NCBI GenBank assembly: GCA_017431845.1
Contig: JAFRKG010000151.1
Coordinates: forward strand, 1 to 60,216
DNA from: Methanosphaera sp.
Lineage (GTDB): Archaea > Methanobacteriota > Methanobacteria > Methanobacteriales > Methanobacteriaceae
Direction of reading: 5' to 3'
Length of the DNA stretch: 60,216 bases
Below the pieces are notes generated by a model. It was not told the DNA's origin and did no database searches. It worked only from the letters and a program-made list of their open reading frames with translations. Of the stretch, positions 49,527 through 58,615 are shown in pieces; within the stretch, counting starts at the first letter, position 1, and each line of letters begins with the position of its first letter. Both the position numbers and the translations under genes were made by a program.

Positions 49527-50132
49527 TTATCCTACTTTATTAATTTTAATTAATGATTTAATAGGTACATTATTCAAGTCATTTAGTCCCTTCTTATCAA
49601 CAAGTACTGTGACTGCTACTGGTTGTGCACCATGTGTTTTACATACATTGATTGCATCGGTAATGGTAGTACCACTAGTTATTACATCATCAACAATAAC
49701 TACTTTCTTGTTTTTAATGGTTGCAAAGTTGTTACTTATTGCTCCCTGTGCGGATTCGTTCTTCATGTGTTTAACAGGGTGGAAGACGGATAATTCTGCA
49801 TCTAGTAGGTCTGCCATTATTGTTGCGAATGGTACTCCGCTGACACTTATTCCAACAACAACGTCTATTTCCTGTTCTTCGATTGCAAGGTCTGCTAGTG
49901 CGCTTGATACGTATTGCATTCTTGCTGAACTGGATCCTACTGTTTTCCAGTTTATTGCGAAATCGTCAGGTTTTTGTTTTTGTTTGGTTTTGGTTACATT
50001 ACTCATTTGCATGATTAACCATTGGGTTGTGTCTTTGGATATGTTTAATTCGTCTGCAATTTCACCTGTTGTTAATCCTTTGTTTCTTAATTCTGTTGCT
50101 TTTTCTATTAGTTTGTTGTTCATAGTACTCAT
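49527..50132 (-). CDS. HTH-PRTase protein, orotate-phosphoribosyltransferase-like regulator (GfcR type)
   Basis: This 201-aa protein has an N-terminal helix-turn-helix (GLTTGEIADELNISKDTTQW) and a PRTase domain with the PRPP loop VVIVDDVITSGTTITDA and a flexible-loop region. This fusion is typical of archaeal PyrE-like regulators such as haloarchaeal GfcR, not of the biosynthetic PyrE. It may sense PRPP or a nucleotide and control sugar or nucleotide genes. It lies 7 bases after the oxidoreductase stop, last in the hemC-oxidoreductase operon. ATG 50132 is used; ATG 50123 is an alternative. Confidence 0.85.
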   Translation of the reverse strand: MSTMNNKLIEKATELRNKGLTTGEIADELNISKDTTQWLIMQMSNVTKTKQKQKPDDFAINWKTVGSSSARMQYVSSALADLAIEEQEIDVVVGISVSGVPFATIMADLLDAELSVFHPVKHMKNESAQGAISNNFATIKNKKVVIVDDVITSGTTITDAINVCKTHGAQPVAVTVLVDKKGLNDLNNVPIKSLIKINKVG

Positions 50133-50139
50133 CTTCTAA

Positions 50140-51093
50140 TTAATCTAAATATATTAAACTTTTTTCTTTGGATGATTTCATTGCGGCATCAACAATTTTG
50201 AGTGCTTCAAAACCATCTTCTCCACTTACTTCTGGTGTGGTGTTATTTTGAACGGCATTAATGAATGAACGTAGTTCTTCTTTTAATGGTTCTTTGTTTT
50301 CTACTTTTACTTTTTCTACTTTGTCATTTTCTTTGTAAACTGTTACGCTTTGTTCACCATAGTCTACGGATATTATTCCTTCTACTCCGGTTATGTTTAG
50401 TTGTCTTTTCTTGTATGGTGTTAGCCAGTTTGTTTCGAGAATTGTCAGTACATCGTTTTCGTATTTTGTCATGATTTCTGCATGATCTTCGAATGCACAG
50501 TTTTTAAGGTTGCTGCTCATATTAGCAAATACTGTGTGAGCTTTACCGTCAAATAAATAGTTAAATATGTCTATGTCGTGTATTGCAAGGTCGATTGCTA
50601 CTCCAACATCTCTTATTCTTGGTGGGTATGGGCCTAAACGTTTTGCATGTGCAGTTACAACATCTCCTATTTCTCCGGCTTGGATTAATTCTTTAGCCAC
50701 TCTTACTGCTGGGTTAAATCTTTCAACGTGTCCTGTTGCCAGTAATACTCCTGCATCATGTGCAGCATCAATCATTTCCTGTGCTTCATCCAGTTTTGAT
50801 GCTATTGGCTTTTCTACTAGAACATTTTTTCCGGCTTCTATTGCATTCATAACCACGTCATGGTGGAATACTGTTGGAACACAAATGTTTACTGCTTCAA
50901 TATCGTCTAATTGGAGGATGTTGTCCATGTCTACGTATCCGACGGTGTTGAATTCTTTGGATACTTTATCAAGTGTTCCTCTGACCATGTCTGATATTGC
51001 TAATAAGTTGGCATTTTCTAGTTCGGAGTATATTCTGACGTGGTTGTAGCCCATCGCTCCTACTCCGATTACTCCTACATTTGTTTCTTTCAT
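50140..51093 (-). CDS. Gfo/Idh/MocA-family NAD(P)-dependent oxidoreductase
   Basis: This 317-aa protein has an N-terminal Rossmann fold (VGVIGVGAMGYNHVRIY), the family motif VEKPIASKLDEAQEMI and TGHVERFNPAVRVA, and the Gfo/Idh C-terminal domain. WlbA-like members of this group oxidise nucleotide sugars, but the substrate cannot be told here. Its start overlaps the hemC stop by four bases (ATGA), which indicates translational coupling. A sugar-related role next to hemC is unexpected. Confidence 0.88.
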   Translation of the reverse strand: MKETNVGVIGVGAMGYNHVRIYSELENANLLAISDMVRGTLDKVSKEFNTVGYVDMDNILQLDDIEAVNICVPTVFHHDVVMNAIEAGKNVLVEKPIASKLDEAQEMIDAAHDAGVLLATGHVERFNPAVRVAKELIQAGEIGDVVTAHAKRLGPYPPRIRDVGVAIDLAIHDIDIFNYLFDGKAHTVFANMSSNLKNCAFEDHAEIMTKYENDVLTILETNWLTPYKKRQLNITGVEGIISVDYGEQSVTVYKENDKVEKVKVENKEPLKEELRSFINAVQNNTTPEVSGEDGFEALKIVDAAMKSSKEKSLIYLD

Positions 51094-51962
51094 AATGCAT
51101 CCTCTTTTAATCTGTTTCCGATAGATATTGCTGTGTTGATTGCATCATCTTTCTTTGCAGTTTCATTAATGTCTGCTAGTATTTGTCCTTCAGGACTTAA
51201 GAGTTTGCAATGTATTTTAATATCATTTCCATTTACTTTTGAAACAATACCTACTGGCCATTGACATCCTACTTCTATTGTTTCTAGTATTGCTTTTTCA
51301 CATAATGCTTCGATTCTTGTGTCTTCGTGGTTGAGTTTGCTGATTACATCGTTGTATTCAGAATCTTTATGGGTCATTACTGCTAATGCTCCCTGTCCTG
51401 CAGGAGGTACGATGTATGTTTCATCAAATATTTCTTTTATATGTTCTTGTAATCCGAGACGGTTTATGCCTGCGATAGCCATTATTGTTGCATCATATTC
51501 TCCTTCTTCTACTTTTCTTATTCTGGTGTCAATGTTTCCTCTGATTGGTTTTGTCACTATGTTTTTTTCGTGTAGTTTGCAGAATGCTTCTCTTCTGACG
51601 CTGCTTGTTCCTAGTGTTGCACCATCTGGTAGTTCGTCCCATGTGTAGTTGGAGATTAGTACTTCGTTTACGGCTTCTCTTTTTGGGATTGCGGTTATTG
51701 TTAGTTGATCGTTTAATTGGCTTGGAAGGTCCTTAAAGCTATGTACTGCAAAATCTATGTCTCCGTCTATTAATGCAGTGTCTAGTTCTTTTGTAAATAT
51801 TCCTTTTGCATCAATATTATATAATTGTGAATCTTTTATTTTATCTCCTGTTGTTTTAATTATTTTGGTGTCGATATGTTCACCGGTTATTTTTTCCAGT
51901 GAGTCAACAACAGTTTGTGTTTGGGTTGTAGCTAATTTACTACCTCTTGTACCAACTATCAA
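51090..51962 (-). CDS. hemC: porphobilinogen deaminase (hydroxymethylbilane synthase)
   Basis: HemC joins four porphobilinogens into hydroxymethylbilane, the path to siroheme, F430 and cobamides. The 290-aa protein has IVGTRGSKLATTQTQ, the conserved VHSFKDLPSQL, LGTSSVRREA, IRGNIDTRIRK and the cofactor-binding Cys in TIEVGCQWPVG. GGAGGTAAGTTAATTG precedes the ATG at 51962. The oxidoreductase gene overlaps its end by 4 bases. No other tetrapyrrole genes flank it except CfbE, 225 bases upstream on the same strand. Confidence 0.96.
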   Translation of the reverse strand: MIVGTRGSKLATTQTQTVVDSLEKITGEHIDTKIIKTTGDKIKDSQLYNIDAKGIFTKELDTALIDGDIDFAVHSFKDLPSQLNDQLTITAIPKREAVNEVLISNYTWDELPDGATLGTSSVRREAFCKLHEKNIVTKPIRGNIDTRIRKVEEGEYDATIMAIAGINRLGLQEHIKEIFDETYIVPPAGQGALAVMTHKDSEYNDVISKLNHEDTRIEALCEKAILETIEVGCQWPVGIVSKVNGNDIKIHCKLLSPEGQILADINETAKKDDAINTAISIGNRLKEDAL

Positions 51963-52186
51963 TTAACTTACCTCCTGTTTTTACTGAATCGTAGCATTTT
52001 AATGATATTATGTTAATTTTAGTTATCTTTAATACTTTATTTAAATTAAATATTTTTATACTCTCTATTTATATATGTTTAAAATTATTAATATAGTTTC
52101 TAGGGTTTTATTCTGGTGGGGTATTTTTCTTTATAAATTATTGTTTATTTGAAGGTAAAATTATTTAACATGTCCTGTTGGATTGT

Positions 52187-53533
52187 TTATGGGATGTTGT
52201 TTAAATAGGATAGTTCCTTGTCATATTTTTTATATTCGCTTCTGTATATTATTTGGATTAGGTTCACATTATAGTCTTTTAATCCTTTTTTTACTGCCTC
52301 ATCTAAGTGGGTGTAATGATTAAATTCCTGTTTTAACTGTTTTTTTAACTGTTCTCCTAGTTCTCCTGTGAAAATTATATTTTTGTCTGTTATGCTTTGA
52401 AGGTATTGTGCCAGTTTTTCTTCATTTATCTCTTCACAGGTTATTCCATAGTCTCCACCAATGATTAACAGGTATTCCTTGTTAAATTTTTCTAGATTGT
52501 CTATGCATTTTTTTATGGATGTTGTGTTGAGTCCGGGGTTTATGTCTTCTATGATTATTTTATCATCTATTTTTCTGTATGAATTTCTTCCTCGTATTTC
52601 ATCATCCTTTTCCAGTTTTGAAATAATGGTCTCTATATCTATACCAACTATTAATCCAGCACTAACTGCAAATAACAAGTTGTTAATATAAAAATCGCTT
52701 AAAGCAAAATGACAAACAGTATACTTTTTATCAAAATAATTAATGACAAAACGTGTTTCATCAATATCATACTCAATGTCACTGGCATATATGTCTGCAC
52801 AGGTATCATCATAACCTACACAAACAGCATCCAAATCATCATAATACCTCCTATAACAATCAAGATCACACAAAGTAAACTCTGAACTAAAAACACTCCT
52901 CTTAGCAACAGAAGCACTACAGGAATTCCCAGCAATAGGATAATCCTCAACAATATTAGTTAACACACTCAAAAACTGTCCCGGAACAACACCCAAAGAC
53001 ACTTCAAAAATACAAAAATCAATCTCAGCAAGAACACCCTCATCCTCTGCCCTATTAATAGCAGAAATTATACTGGCAGGAGTAATACTCAAATGATCAA
53101 CTAAAACCTTACCATTATACGTTAAAGAATTACTGGTTAAAACAAGAAGATTATAATCATCTAAAACATTCCCCAAGAGACTGGTAACACTAGTCTTTCC
53201 CTTAACACCAGTAACCTGAATAATCCTAAAATCATAACACCCCTTCTTCTTCAATAAATAACCTACAAACTCATGATGAGTATAATCAGTCCCTATAACT
53301 GGGGGCATATGGACAGGATTAATCTTAACAAAACTATCCTCATCAGCCTTAATCTCCTCAAGAGAAAGAAACGTAACATTAAAACGTTCACTATAACGTC
53401 TTTTCTCAGACAGACTAAGCTTATCATAAACATCATAAAAAAATAAATTATTACTGGTGAACTTACAATACTCCTCTAATAATATAAGTCCCCCATGATT
53501 AGCATCACTAATCAAAACATTCTTTTCAGGCAT
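52187..53533 (-). CDS. cfbE: Mur-ligase-like coenzyme F430 synthesis protein (CfbE-type)
   Basis: CfbE is an ATP-dependent Mur-ligase homologue that closes the last ring of coenzyme F430, the nickel cofactor of methyl-coenzyme M reductase. The 448-aa protein has VLISDANHGGLILLEEYCK at the N terminus, as in methanogen homologues, the P-loop VTGVKGKTSVTSLLGN, a central Mur-ligase domain with FEVSLGVVPGQF, and the C-terminal domain with IIEDINPGLNTTSIKK. The start is ATG 53533 (GGGAGCTG upstream); the longer frame overlaps nadK. Base use changes within the gene near 52,690: G+T-rich codons 5' of it, A+C-rich codons 3' of it. The assignment is from pattern; a generic Mur-ligase paralogue is the alternative. 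Confidence 0.8.
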   Translation of the reverse strand: MPEKNVLISDANHGGLILLEEYCKFTSNNLFFYDVYDKLSLSEKRRYSERFNVTFLSLEEIKADEDSFVKINPVHMPPVIGTDYTHHEFVGYLLKKKGCYDFRIIQVTGVKGKTSVTSLLGNVLDDYNLLVLTSNSLTYNGKVLVDHLSITPASIISAINRAEDEGVLAEIDFCIFEVSLGVVPGQFLSVLTNIVEDYPIAGNSCSASVAKRSVFSSEFTLCDLDCYRRYYDDLDAVCVGYDDTCADIYASDIEYDIDETRFVINYFDKKYTVCHFALSDFYINNLLFAVSAGLIVGIDIETIISKLEKDDEIRGRNSYRKIDDKIIIEDINPGLNTTSIKKCIDNLEKFNKEYLLIIGGDYGITCEEINEEKLAQYLQSITDKNIIFTGELGEQLKKQLKQEFNHYTHLDEAVKKGLKDYNVNLIQIIYRSEYKKYDKELSYLNNIP

Positions 53534-53567
53534 AAAAAAATACAGCTCCCACACTAGAATTAATGCT

Positions 53568-54395
53568 TTATCCAACAGTTAACTTCTTATTAACACTCTC
53601 ATAGAAATTCTTTCTAAAACGAACAAAATATGCGAAATTATCAGACTTTCTAAGACGAATCTCATCCAAATAACCATACTCCTTATCATTAACCCCATCA
53701 AGCACTGCAAGACCCTTCTTATCAACATCATTAAACTTAACAGTAATTTTACTATCAGCAGGCACAATCTTAGGCCTAGTATTTAACTTAAACGGACAAA
53801 TAGGAATAATCACAGCAGCATCAACACGAGGATCAACAATAGGTCCACCAGCACTCATAGCATAAGCAGTAGAACCACTAGGAGTTGAAATTATAAGCCC
53901 ATCCGCACGAACATTATCCACAATCTCCTCATCAACAGTAATCTCAAGATCCAACATCTTACCCGGCTGACTAGTCATAATAACCAACTCATTAAGAACA
54001 GTAATCCACTGCTCACTACAATAAACATCCAACTGGACACGTTCCTCAATAAAGAAATTATAACTAAGCAAAGCATCCAAACACTCAAAAACATCCTCCG
54101 GTTCAACTTCAGTCAAGAAACCAACAGTACCCATATTAATACTCAGAATAGGAATCTTCTTAGGAGACAAAACATGCTGAGCATTAAGAACAGTACCATC
54201 ACCACCAATACATAAAACAAAATCAGAAGTCATATCATTAATGGAAGTTCTATACTCTTCATAATCCTCTAACTTATCAGCAATATTAGAATCAACCTCA
54301 ACATTCACCTTATTCTCCAACAAATAATTAATAATGCTATTATTCAATTCCAATGCTTCTATCTTATCAGTACGTGAAACAATTCCAATCTTCAA
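53568..54395 (-). CDS. nadK: NAD kinase
   Basis: NAD kinase makes NADP from NAD. The 275-aa protein has the family's LCIGGDGTVLNAQ, GTVGFLTEVEP, LNELVIMTSQPGKM, GLIISTPSGSTAYAMSAGGPI and ICPFKLNTRPKI. The start is placed at TTG 54395 (KIGIVSRTDK follows), with GAGGTGG just upstream. An in-frame ATG at 54410 would overlap that site. The phosphatase gene ends 20 bases before it, and the cfbE start lies 34 bases after its stop. In some archaea such as Methanocaldococcus the phosphatase and kinase are one fused NADP phosphatase/NAD kinase; here they are separate and adjacent. Confidence 0.93.
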   Translation of the reverse strand: MKIGIVSRTDKIEALELNNSIINYLLENKVNVEVDSNIADKLEDYEEYRTSINDMTSDFVLCIGGDGTVLNAQHVLSPKKIPILSINMGTVGFLTEVEPEDVFECLDALLSYNFFIEERVQLDVYCSEQWITVLNELVIMTSQPGKMLDLEITVDEEIVDNVRADGLIISTPSGSTAYAMSAGGPIVDPRVDAAVIIPICPFKLNTRPKIVPADSKITVKFNDVDKKGLAVLDGVNDKEYGYLDEIRLRKSDNFAYFVRFRKNFYESVNKKLTVG

Positions 54396-54415
54396 GGCAT
54401 ACCACCTCATAATAA

Positions 54416-55243
54416 TTATAATAATCCTACAATATCTTCCTGTAAACTTTTATTAGGAGTAGCAACAATAGTGGTCTTTGCAAGCAAATCAATCTGACTG
54501 GACAACTCATTAGAATCAATGTCAGTAATATAACCACCAGCTTCTCTTATAATAAGCTGTGAAGCAGCAATGTCAAGCACACGCACTGCCTGCGTATCCA
54601 GGAAAACATCATAAACACCCTCCGCAAGATAACACATTTCAACAGCAATAGCTCCCATAATCCTCATCCTACGAACATTAGGGAAAATCTTATTCAAATC
54701 ACGTTTAGTCCTGTAAATATAAGTACTTACAGTAGCATGCTTAGCCTCAGTAACACTAGAAACACTTATAAGCTTATTGTTCTTAGTAGCATACCTGTTC
54801 TTAACAGCAGTGTAAACATCATTAGTAGGGAAATTTTTAACATATGCCACTTCAATATCATCAAGTGTTACATTTTCAAGATCATCATCACCCTCTAACT
54901 TCCCAACCGCAATGGAAATACCATAACATGGAAGATTCTTAAGAGCATTAGTAGTACCATCAAGAGGATCCATGATAATAACAGCCTGTGCTGAATCATC
55001 ACCAATCTTAATAGTACCAATCTCTTCACTAATCAAAATCAGTGAATAACCAGTATCTTCCAACACCTGAATAGCAGCATTCTCAGCATACTCATCAATC
55101 TTATGTGTAGGAGTTCCATCAGCACCAATCTTAGTAATACTAGTTAATGAAGGATCTTCTCTAGCAATAGCTATAGCCTCTTCAACCTTTTCTGAGATAT
55201 TATTACATAATTCTAACCAATACGTAATTTCGTCATCATTCAT
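54416..55243 (-). CDS. inositol-monophosphatase-family phosphatase (NADP / FBP / IMP phosphatase)
   Basis: This 275-aa protein is a magnesium-dependent phosphatase of the IMPase/FBPase family. Metal-site motifs are ILISEEIGTI, IMDPLDGTTNAL and VRVLDIAASQLIIREAGG. Archaeal members act on inositol-1-phosphate, fructose-1,6-bisphosphate or NADP. The adjacent NAD kinase favours a role in NADP balance. ATG 55243 lies some 130 bases after the lon stop on the same strand, so it starts its own transcript with nadK and perhaps cfbE. Confidence 0.9.
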   Translation of the reverse strand: MNDDEITYWLELCNNISEKVEEAIAIAREDPSLTSITKIGADGTPTHKIDEYAENAAIQVLEDTGYSLILISEEIGTIKIGDDSAQAVIIMDPLDGTTNALKNLPCYGISIAVGKLEGDDDLENVTLDDIEVAYVKNFPTNDVYTAVKNRYATKNNKLISVSSVTEAKHATVSTYIYRTKRDLNKIFPNVRRMRIMGAIAVEMCYLAEGVYDVFLDTQAVRVLDIAASQLIIREAGGYITDIDSNELSSQIDLLAKTTIVATPNKSLQEDIVGLL

Positions 55244-55371
55244 ATTTTACACGTCTACTTCTATTTATGTTAATAATTTTCTATGTCAAAGTATAAATAA
55301 ATAAGAATGAAGTGTGTATTTATGTTTAAACAATATTATTTTTAATAAAAAAGTGGATTGTAGTAGGGGGG

Positions 55372-57819
55372 TTATTGTTGTAAAGGTGTCACATCAATAT
55401 TTAGTGATTCAGCATGTGGGAGGTTAATGTTTAATGCTTCTGTTAACACTTCTTCGATAGTGTTCATTGGCTTGAATGTTAGTTCGTTTTTCACTTCTTC
55501 CGGTACGTCATCTAAGTCTTTCATGTTACGTTCTGGTAGTAGTATTTTTTTGATGCCTGAACGGTGTGCTGCAATTACTTTTTCTTTTATTCCTCCGACA
55601 GGTAGTACTCGGCCTGTTAGGGATATTTCTCCGGTCATGGCTATTTTTGAATCTACTGGTATTCCTGTTATTAGTGATGCGAGGGTGGTTGTCATTGTTA
55701 TTCCTGCTGATGGTCCGTCTTTTGGGATTGCTCCTTCTGGTACGTGTATGTGGATGTCGTGTTTGTCATAGTCTGATTCTTTTAGTATATTGGAAAATCT
55801 TGACCTGATGAGGCTTTGTGCTATTTGTGCTGATTCTTTCATCACGTCTCCTAGTTTTCCGGTTAGTTTTAGTTTTCCTTCTCCTGGTGTTAGTGCTGCT
55901 TCAATGTATAGTATGTCTCCACCGACCGGGGTCCATGCTAGTCCTGTCACTACTCCTGCAGGGTTTTTGTCCGGTACTAGGTCGTAATGTGCTTTTTCGT
56001 GTCCTAGGATGTCATATAACATATCTGGTGTTACGGTGTATGGTGTTTCCACTTGGTCTACTATTATTTTTTCGGTTGTGTGTTTTGCTATTGCTTCTAT
56101 TTGTCGTTTAAGGTTTCTTACTCCTGCTTCTCGTGTGTATTTTTCTATCAGTACTGTTATTGTTTCTGGTGTTATGATTAGTTGGTCTCTTGTTAGTCCA
56201 TGGTCTTCCAGTACTTCGTCGATGAGGTGTTCTTCTGCTATGTGTTCTTTTTCTACTTTGGTGTAGCTGTCTAGTTCGATTATTTCTAGTCTGTCTCTTA
56301 GTGGTCCTGGTATGTCTTCTAGTGAGTTTGCTGTTCCTATGAAGAATACGTCTGATAAGTCGTATGGTACTTCCAGGTAGTGGTCACTGAAGGAATCGTT
56401 TTGTTCTGGGTCTAGTACTTCTAGTAATGCGCTTGTTGGGTTTCCGTTGATGGATGCTGTCATTTTGTCTATTTCGTCTAGTACGAATACTGGGTTTGTT
56501 TTACCTGCTTTTTTCATTCCGTTAATGATTCTTCCTGGTAGTGCTCCCAGGTATGTTCTGCGGTGTCCTCTTATTTCGGATTCGTCTTTTATTCCTCCGA
56601 GGCTTGCTCTTACGTATGGTCTGTCTAGTGCTTCTGCTATGCTTCTTCCGAGGCTGGTTTTTCCTGTTCCTGGTGGTCCTACTAGTAGTAGTATTGATCC
56701 TTGTTTTTCTTCTTTCATCTTGAGGACGGTGAGGTGTTGTATGATTCTTTCTTTTACTTTTTTGAGTCCGTAATGGTCTTTATCTAGTTGTTCTTTGGCT
56801 TTTGTAATGTCTATTTCTACTCCTTTTTCTTTGTGCCATGGTAGACTTAGTATGGTGTCAAGGTAGTTTCGTATTATGTTTTCTTCGGAGTTGTTTTGTC
56901 CCTGTCTTTCTAGTTTATGTAGTTCTTCTAGTGCTACTTTTTCTACTTCTTCTGGTAATTGTGCTTCTTCTATTTTTTCTCTGTATGTTTTATGTCCTTC
57001 TGTTTCGTCGGTTAGGTTTAGTTCTTCTTGTATCATCTTCATTTGTTCTCTGAGGAGTGATTGTTTGTGTGTTTCGCTCATTTTTTTGTTCAGTTTCTTT
57101 GCTATGTCCATTTGTAGTAGCATTGCATCTTTTTGTTCTATGAGTAGTTGTACGATTTTTAGTGCTCTTAGTTTTGCTGATTCCATTTCGAGTAGTTCTT
57201 GTTTTCTTGATATTGGTACTCTGATGTATGGGAAGACTTCTGCTACTTTTTCTTGTGTGTCTAGTTTTCCGATTATTTGTTGGGCGTATATTTCTGAGTT
57301 TGGTATTATGTTGCTTATTGTTAGTACGGCGTCGTTTATGTTTTTGTTTATTTCTATGGATTCTTGTTCTGTTATGTTGCTTTCTTCGGGTATTTTATAG
57401 TATACTCCGTGGAATGTTCCGTTTGCTTCTCTTATTTCTGTGACGAATACTTTGTCTTTTACTTTTAGTTCTATCTGGTATTGGTCTGGTTCTTCTTGTA
57501 GGTTTTTTAGTTGTAGTATTACTCCTATGTCATAAAATTCTATGCCTTCTGCGTTTGGTTGTGGTATTCCTTTTGGTGTTAGTATGATTCCTTCATGGTT
57601 TTCGTTCACTGTTTGTAGCATGTTTTCTGTGTGTGCCTTGTCTAGTTGTATTGTCATGTCTGTGTGTGGTAGGAGTATTGTGTTTGGGATTATGAGTATT
57701 GGTAGTTCGTTTTCTGTTGTTGTTGTGTTGGGTGTTGTTGTTTCTTGGATGTCTGTTATTATTTGGTTGTTTTTTCTTAGTGTTTGGGTGAAGGATAGGT
57801 TATCTTCATTTTTGGTCAA
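55372..57819 (-). CDS. lon: bacterial-type LonA ATP-dependent protease
   Basis: Lon degrades damaged and regulatory proteins. The 815-aa protein has the soluble LonA plan: an N-terminal LON substrate domain (ELPILIIPNTILLPHTDMTIQ; residues 40-225), a coiled coil, an AAA+ module with GPPGTGKT near residue 385, PVFVLDEIDKM near 450, and a C-terminal Ser-Lys protease domain (KDGPSAGIT near 704, GGIKEKVIAAHRSG near 747). There are no membrane segments, unlike the archaeal membrane LonB, so it was probably acquired from bacteria. The start is TTG 57819, with GGATGTGA upstream; no ATG is in frame before the first motif. Six C immediately after the stop codon and a T-tract end the gene. Confidence 0.95.
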   Translation of the reverse strand: MTKNEDNLSFTQTLRKNNQIITDIQETTTPNTTTTENELPILIIPNTILLPHTDMTIQLDKAHTENMLQTVNENHEGIILTPKGIPQPNAEGIEFYDIGVILQLKNLQEEPDQYQIELKVKDKVFVTEIREANGTFHGVYYKIPEESNITEQESIEINKNINDAVLTISNIIPNSEIYAQQIIGKLDTQEKVAEVFPYIRVPISRKQELLEMESAKLRALKIVQLLIEQKDAMLLQMDIAKKLNKKMSETHKQSLLREQMKMIQEELNLTDETEGHKTYREKIEEAQLPEEVEKVALEELHKLERQGQNNSEENIIRNYLDTILSLPWHKEKGVEIDITKAKEQLDKDHYGLKKVKERIIQHLTVLKMKEEKQGSILLLVGPPGTGKTSLGRSIAEALDRPYVRASLGGIKDESEIRGHRRTYLGALPGRIINGMKKAGKTNPVFVLDEIDKMTASINGNPTSALLEVLDPEQNDSFSDHYLEVPYDLSDVFFIGTANSLEDIPGPLRDRLEIIELDSYTKVEKEHIAEEHLIDEVLEDHGLTRDQLIITPETITVLIEKYTREAGVRNLKRQIEAIAKHTTEKIIVDQVETPYTVTPDMLYDILGHEKAHYDLVPDKNPAGVVTGLAWTPVGGDILYIEAALTPGEGKLKLTGKLGDVMKESAQIAQSLIRSRFSNILKESDYDKHDIHIHVPEGAIPKDGPSAGITMTTTLASLITGIPVDSKIAMTGEISLTGRVLPVGGIKEKVIAAHRSGIKKILLPERNMKDLDDVPEEVKNELTFKPMNTIEEVLTEALNINLPHAESLNIDVTPLQQ

Positions 57820-58096
57820 CGTTTCACATCCTATTGTTTTTTCTTATTTTTTATCTTTTTAGTGATTAGTTTATTTGATTTTCTTTTATGAAATCTTTAT
57901 TTTTCGTTTATGTTTTTCTTAATGTGTGTTATATTATTTGTTGTATAATTATTATATACTTTATCTAAATATTATTACCAAATGTAATTAAAATATTTTC
58001 TGCCCTCAACAACACAAAAAACACACTCCATAAAAAATAATAATAAAAAACCTACAAAAATAATAGATAACCATACAAAAAGGAGAAAAAAATAAA

Positions 58097-58552
58097 ATGA
58101 AAGTATCACTGACAAAAGGAGCATCAGAAGGACCAACCAAACTCAACGCATTCGACAACGCACTACTCGAAGCAAAAATAGGAAACGTAAACCTAATACC
58201 AGTATCAAGCATGCTACCACCAAACACACAACTAGTAGAAATGCCACCACTAGAACCAGGACTAATGACAAACTGCGTACTTTCACACCAATACTCAGAA
58301 AACCCAGGAGACGAAATAGCAGCAGTAATAGCATACTGCCAGGCAGAAGAAATGGGCTGCGTAATAGAAACAAAAGGAATCAACAAAACAATCAAAGAAC
58401 TAAAAGAAGAAGCAAAATTCATGGCAGAATACATGATGGAAAAAAGACAACTAACAATAACCGATTACAAAGAAATAATACAAACACACAAAGTACAAGA
58501 AAAAGCAAGCGTAGTAGCAGCACTAGTATACCACAACCCCAAAAGACACTAA
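58097..58552 (+). CDS. pdaD: pyruvoyl-dependent arginine decarboxylase
   Basis: PdaD converts arginine to agmatine, the first step of archaeal polyamine synthesis. The 151-aa proenzyme self-cleaves at the Ser-Ser pair in LIPVSSMLPP (Ser37/Ser38), giving a pyruvoyl group on the second half. MKVSLTKGASEGPTKLNAFD, AKIGNVNLIPVSSMLPP, AVIAYCQAEEMGCVIETKG and a C-terminal KASVVAALVYHN match the family and its length. AAGGAG at 58079-58084 precedes ATG 58097. It is convergent with hisC. Confidence 0.94.
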   Translation: MKVSLTKGASEGPTKLNAFDNALLEAKIGNVNLIPVSSMLPPNTQLVEMPPLEPGLMTNCVLSHQYSENPGDEIAAVIAYCQAEEMGCVIETKGINKTIKELKEEAKFMAEYMMEKRQLTITDYKEIIQTHKVQEKASVVAALVYHNPKRH

Positions 58553-58570
58553 AAAAAATAGTAAATCTAA

Positions 58571-58600
58571 GAGGTATACCTAATATAAGACATACCCCTC
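58571..58600. terminator. imperfect hairpin between convergent pdaD and hisC
   Basis: GAGGTAT (58571-58577) can pair with ATACCCCTC (58592-58600) with a two-base bulge. The hairpin lies in the 63 bases between the stop codons and could end either transcript. Short T/A-tracts flank it. Confidence 0.35.
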
Positions 58601-58615
58601 AATTAATCCTCTAAA

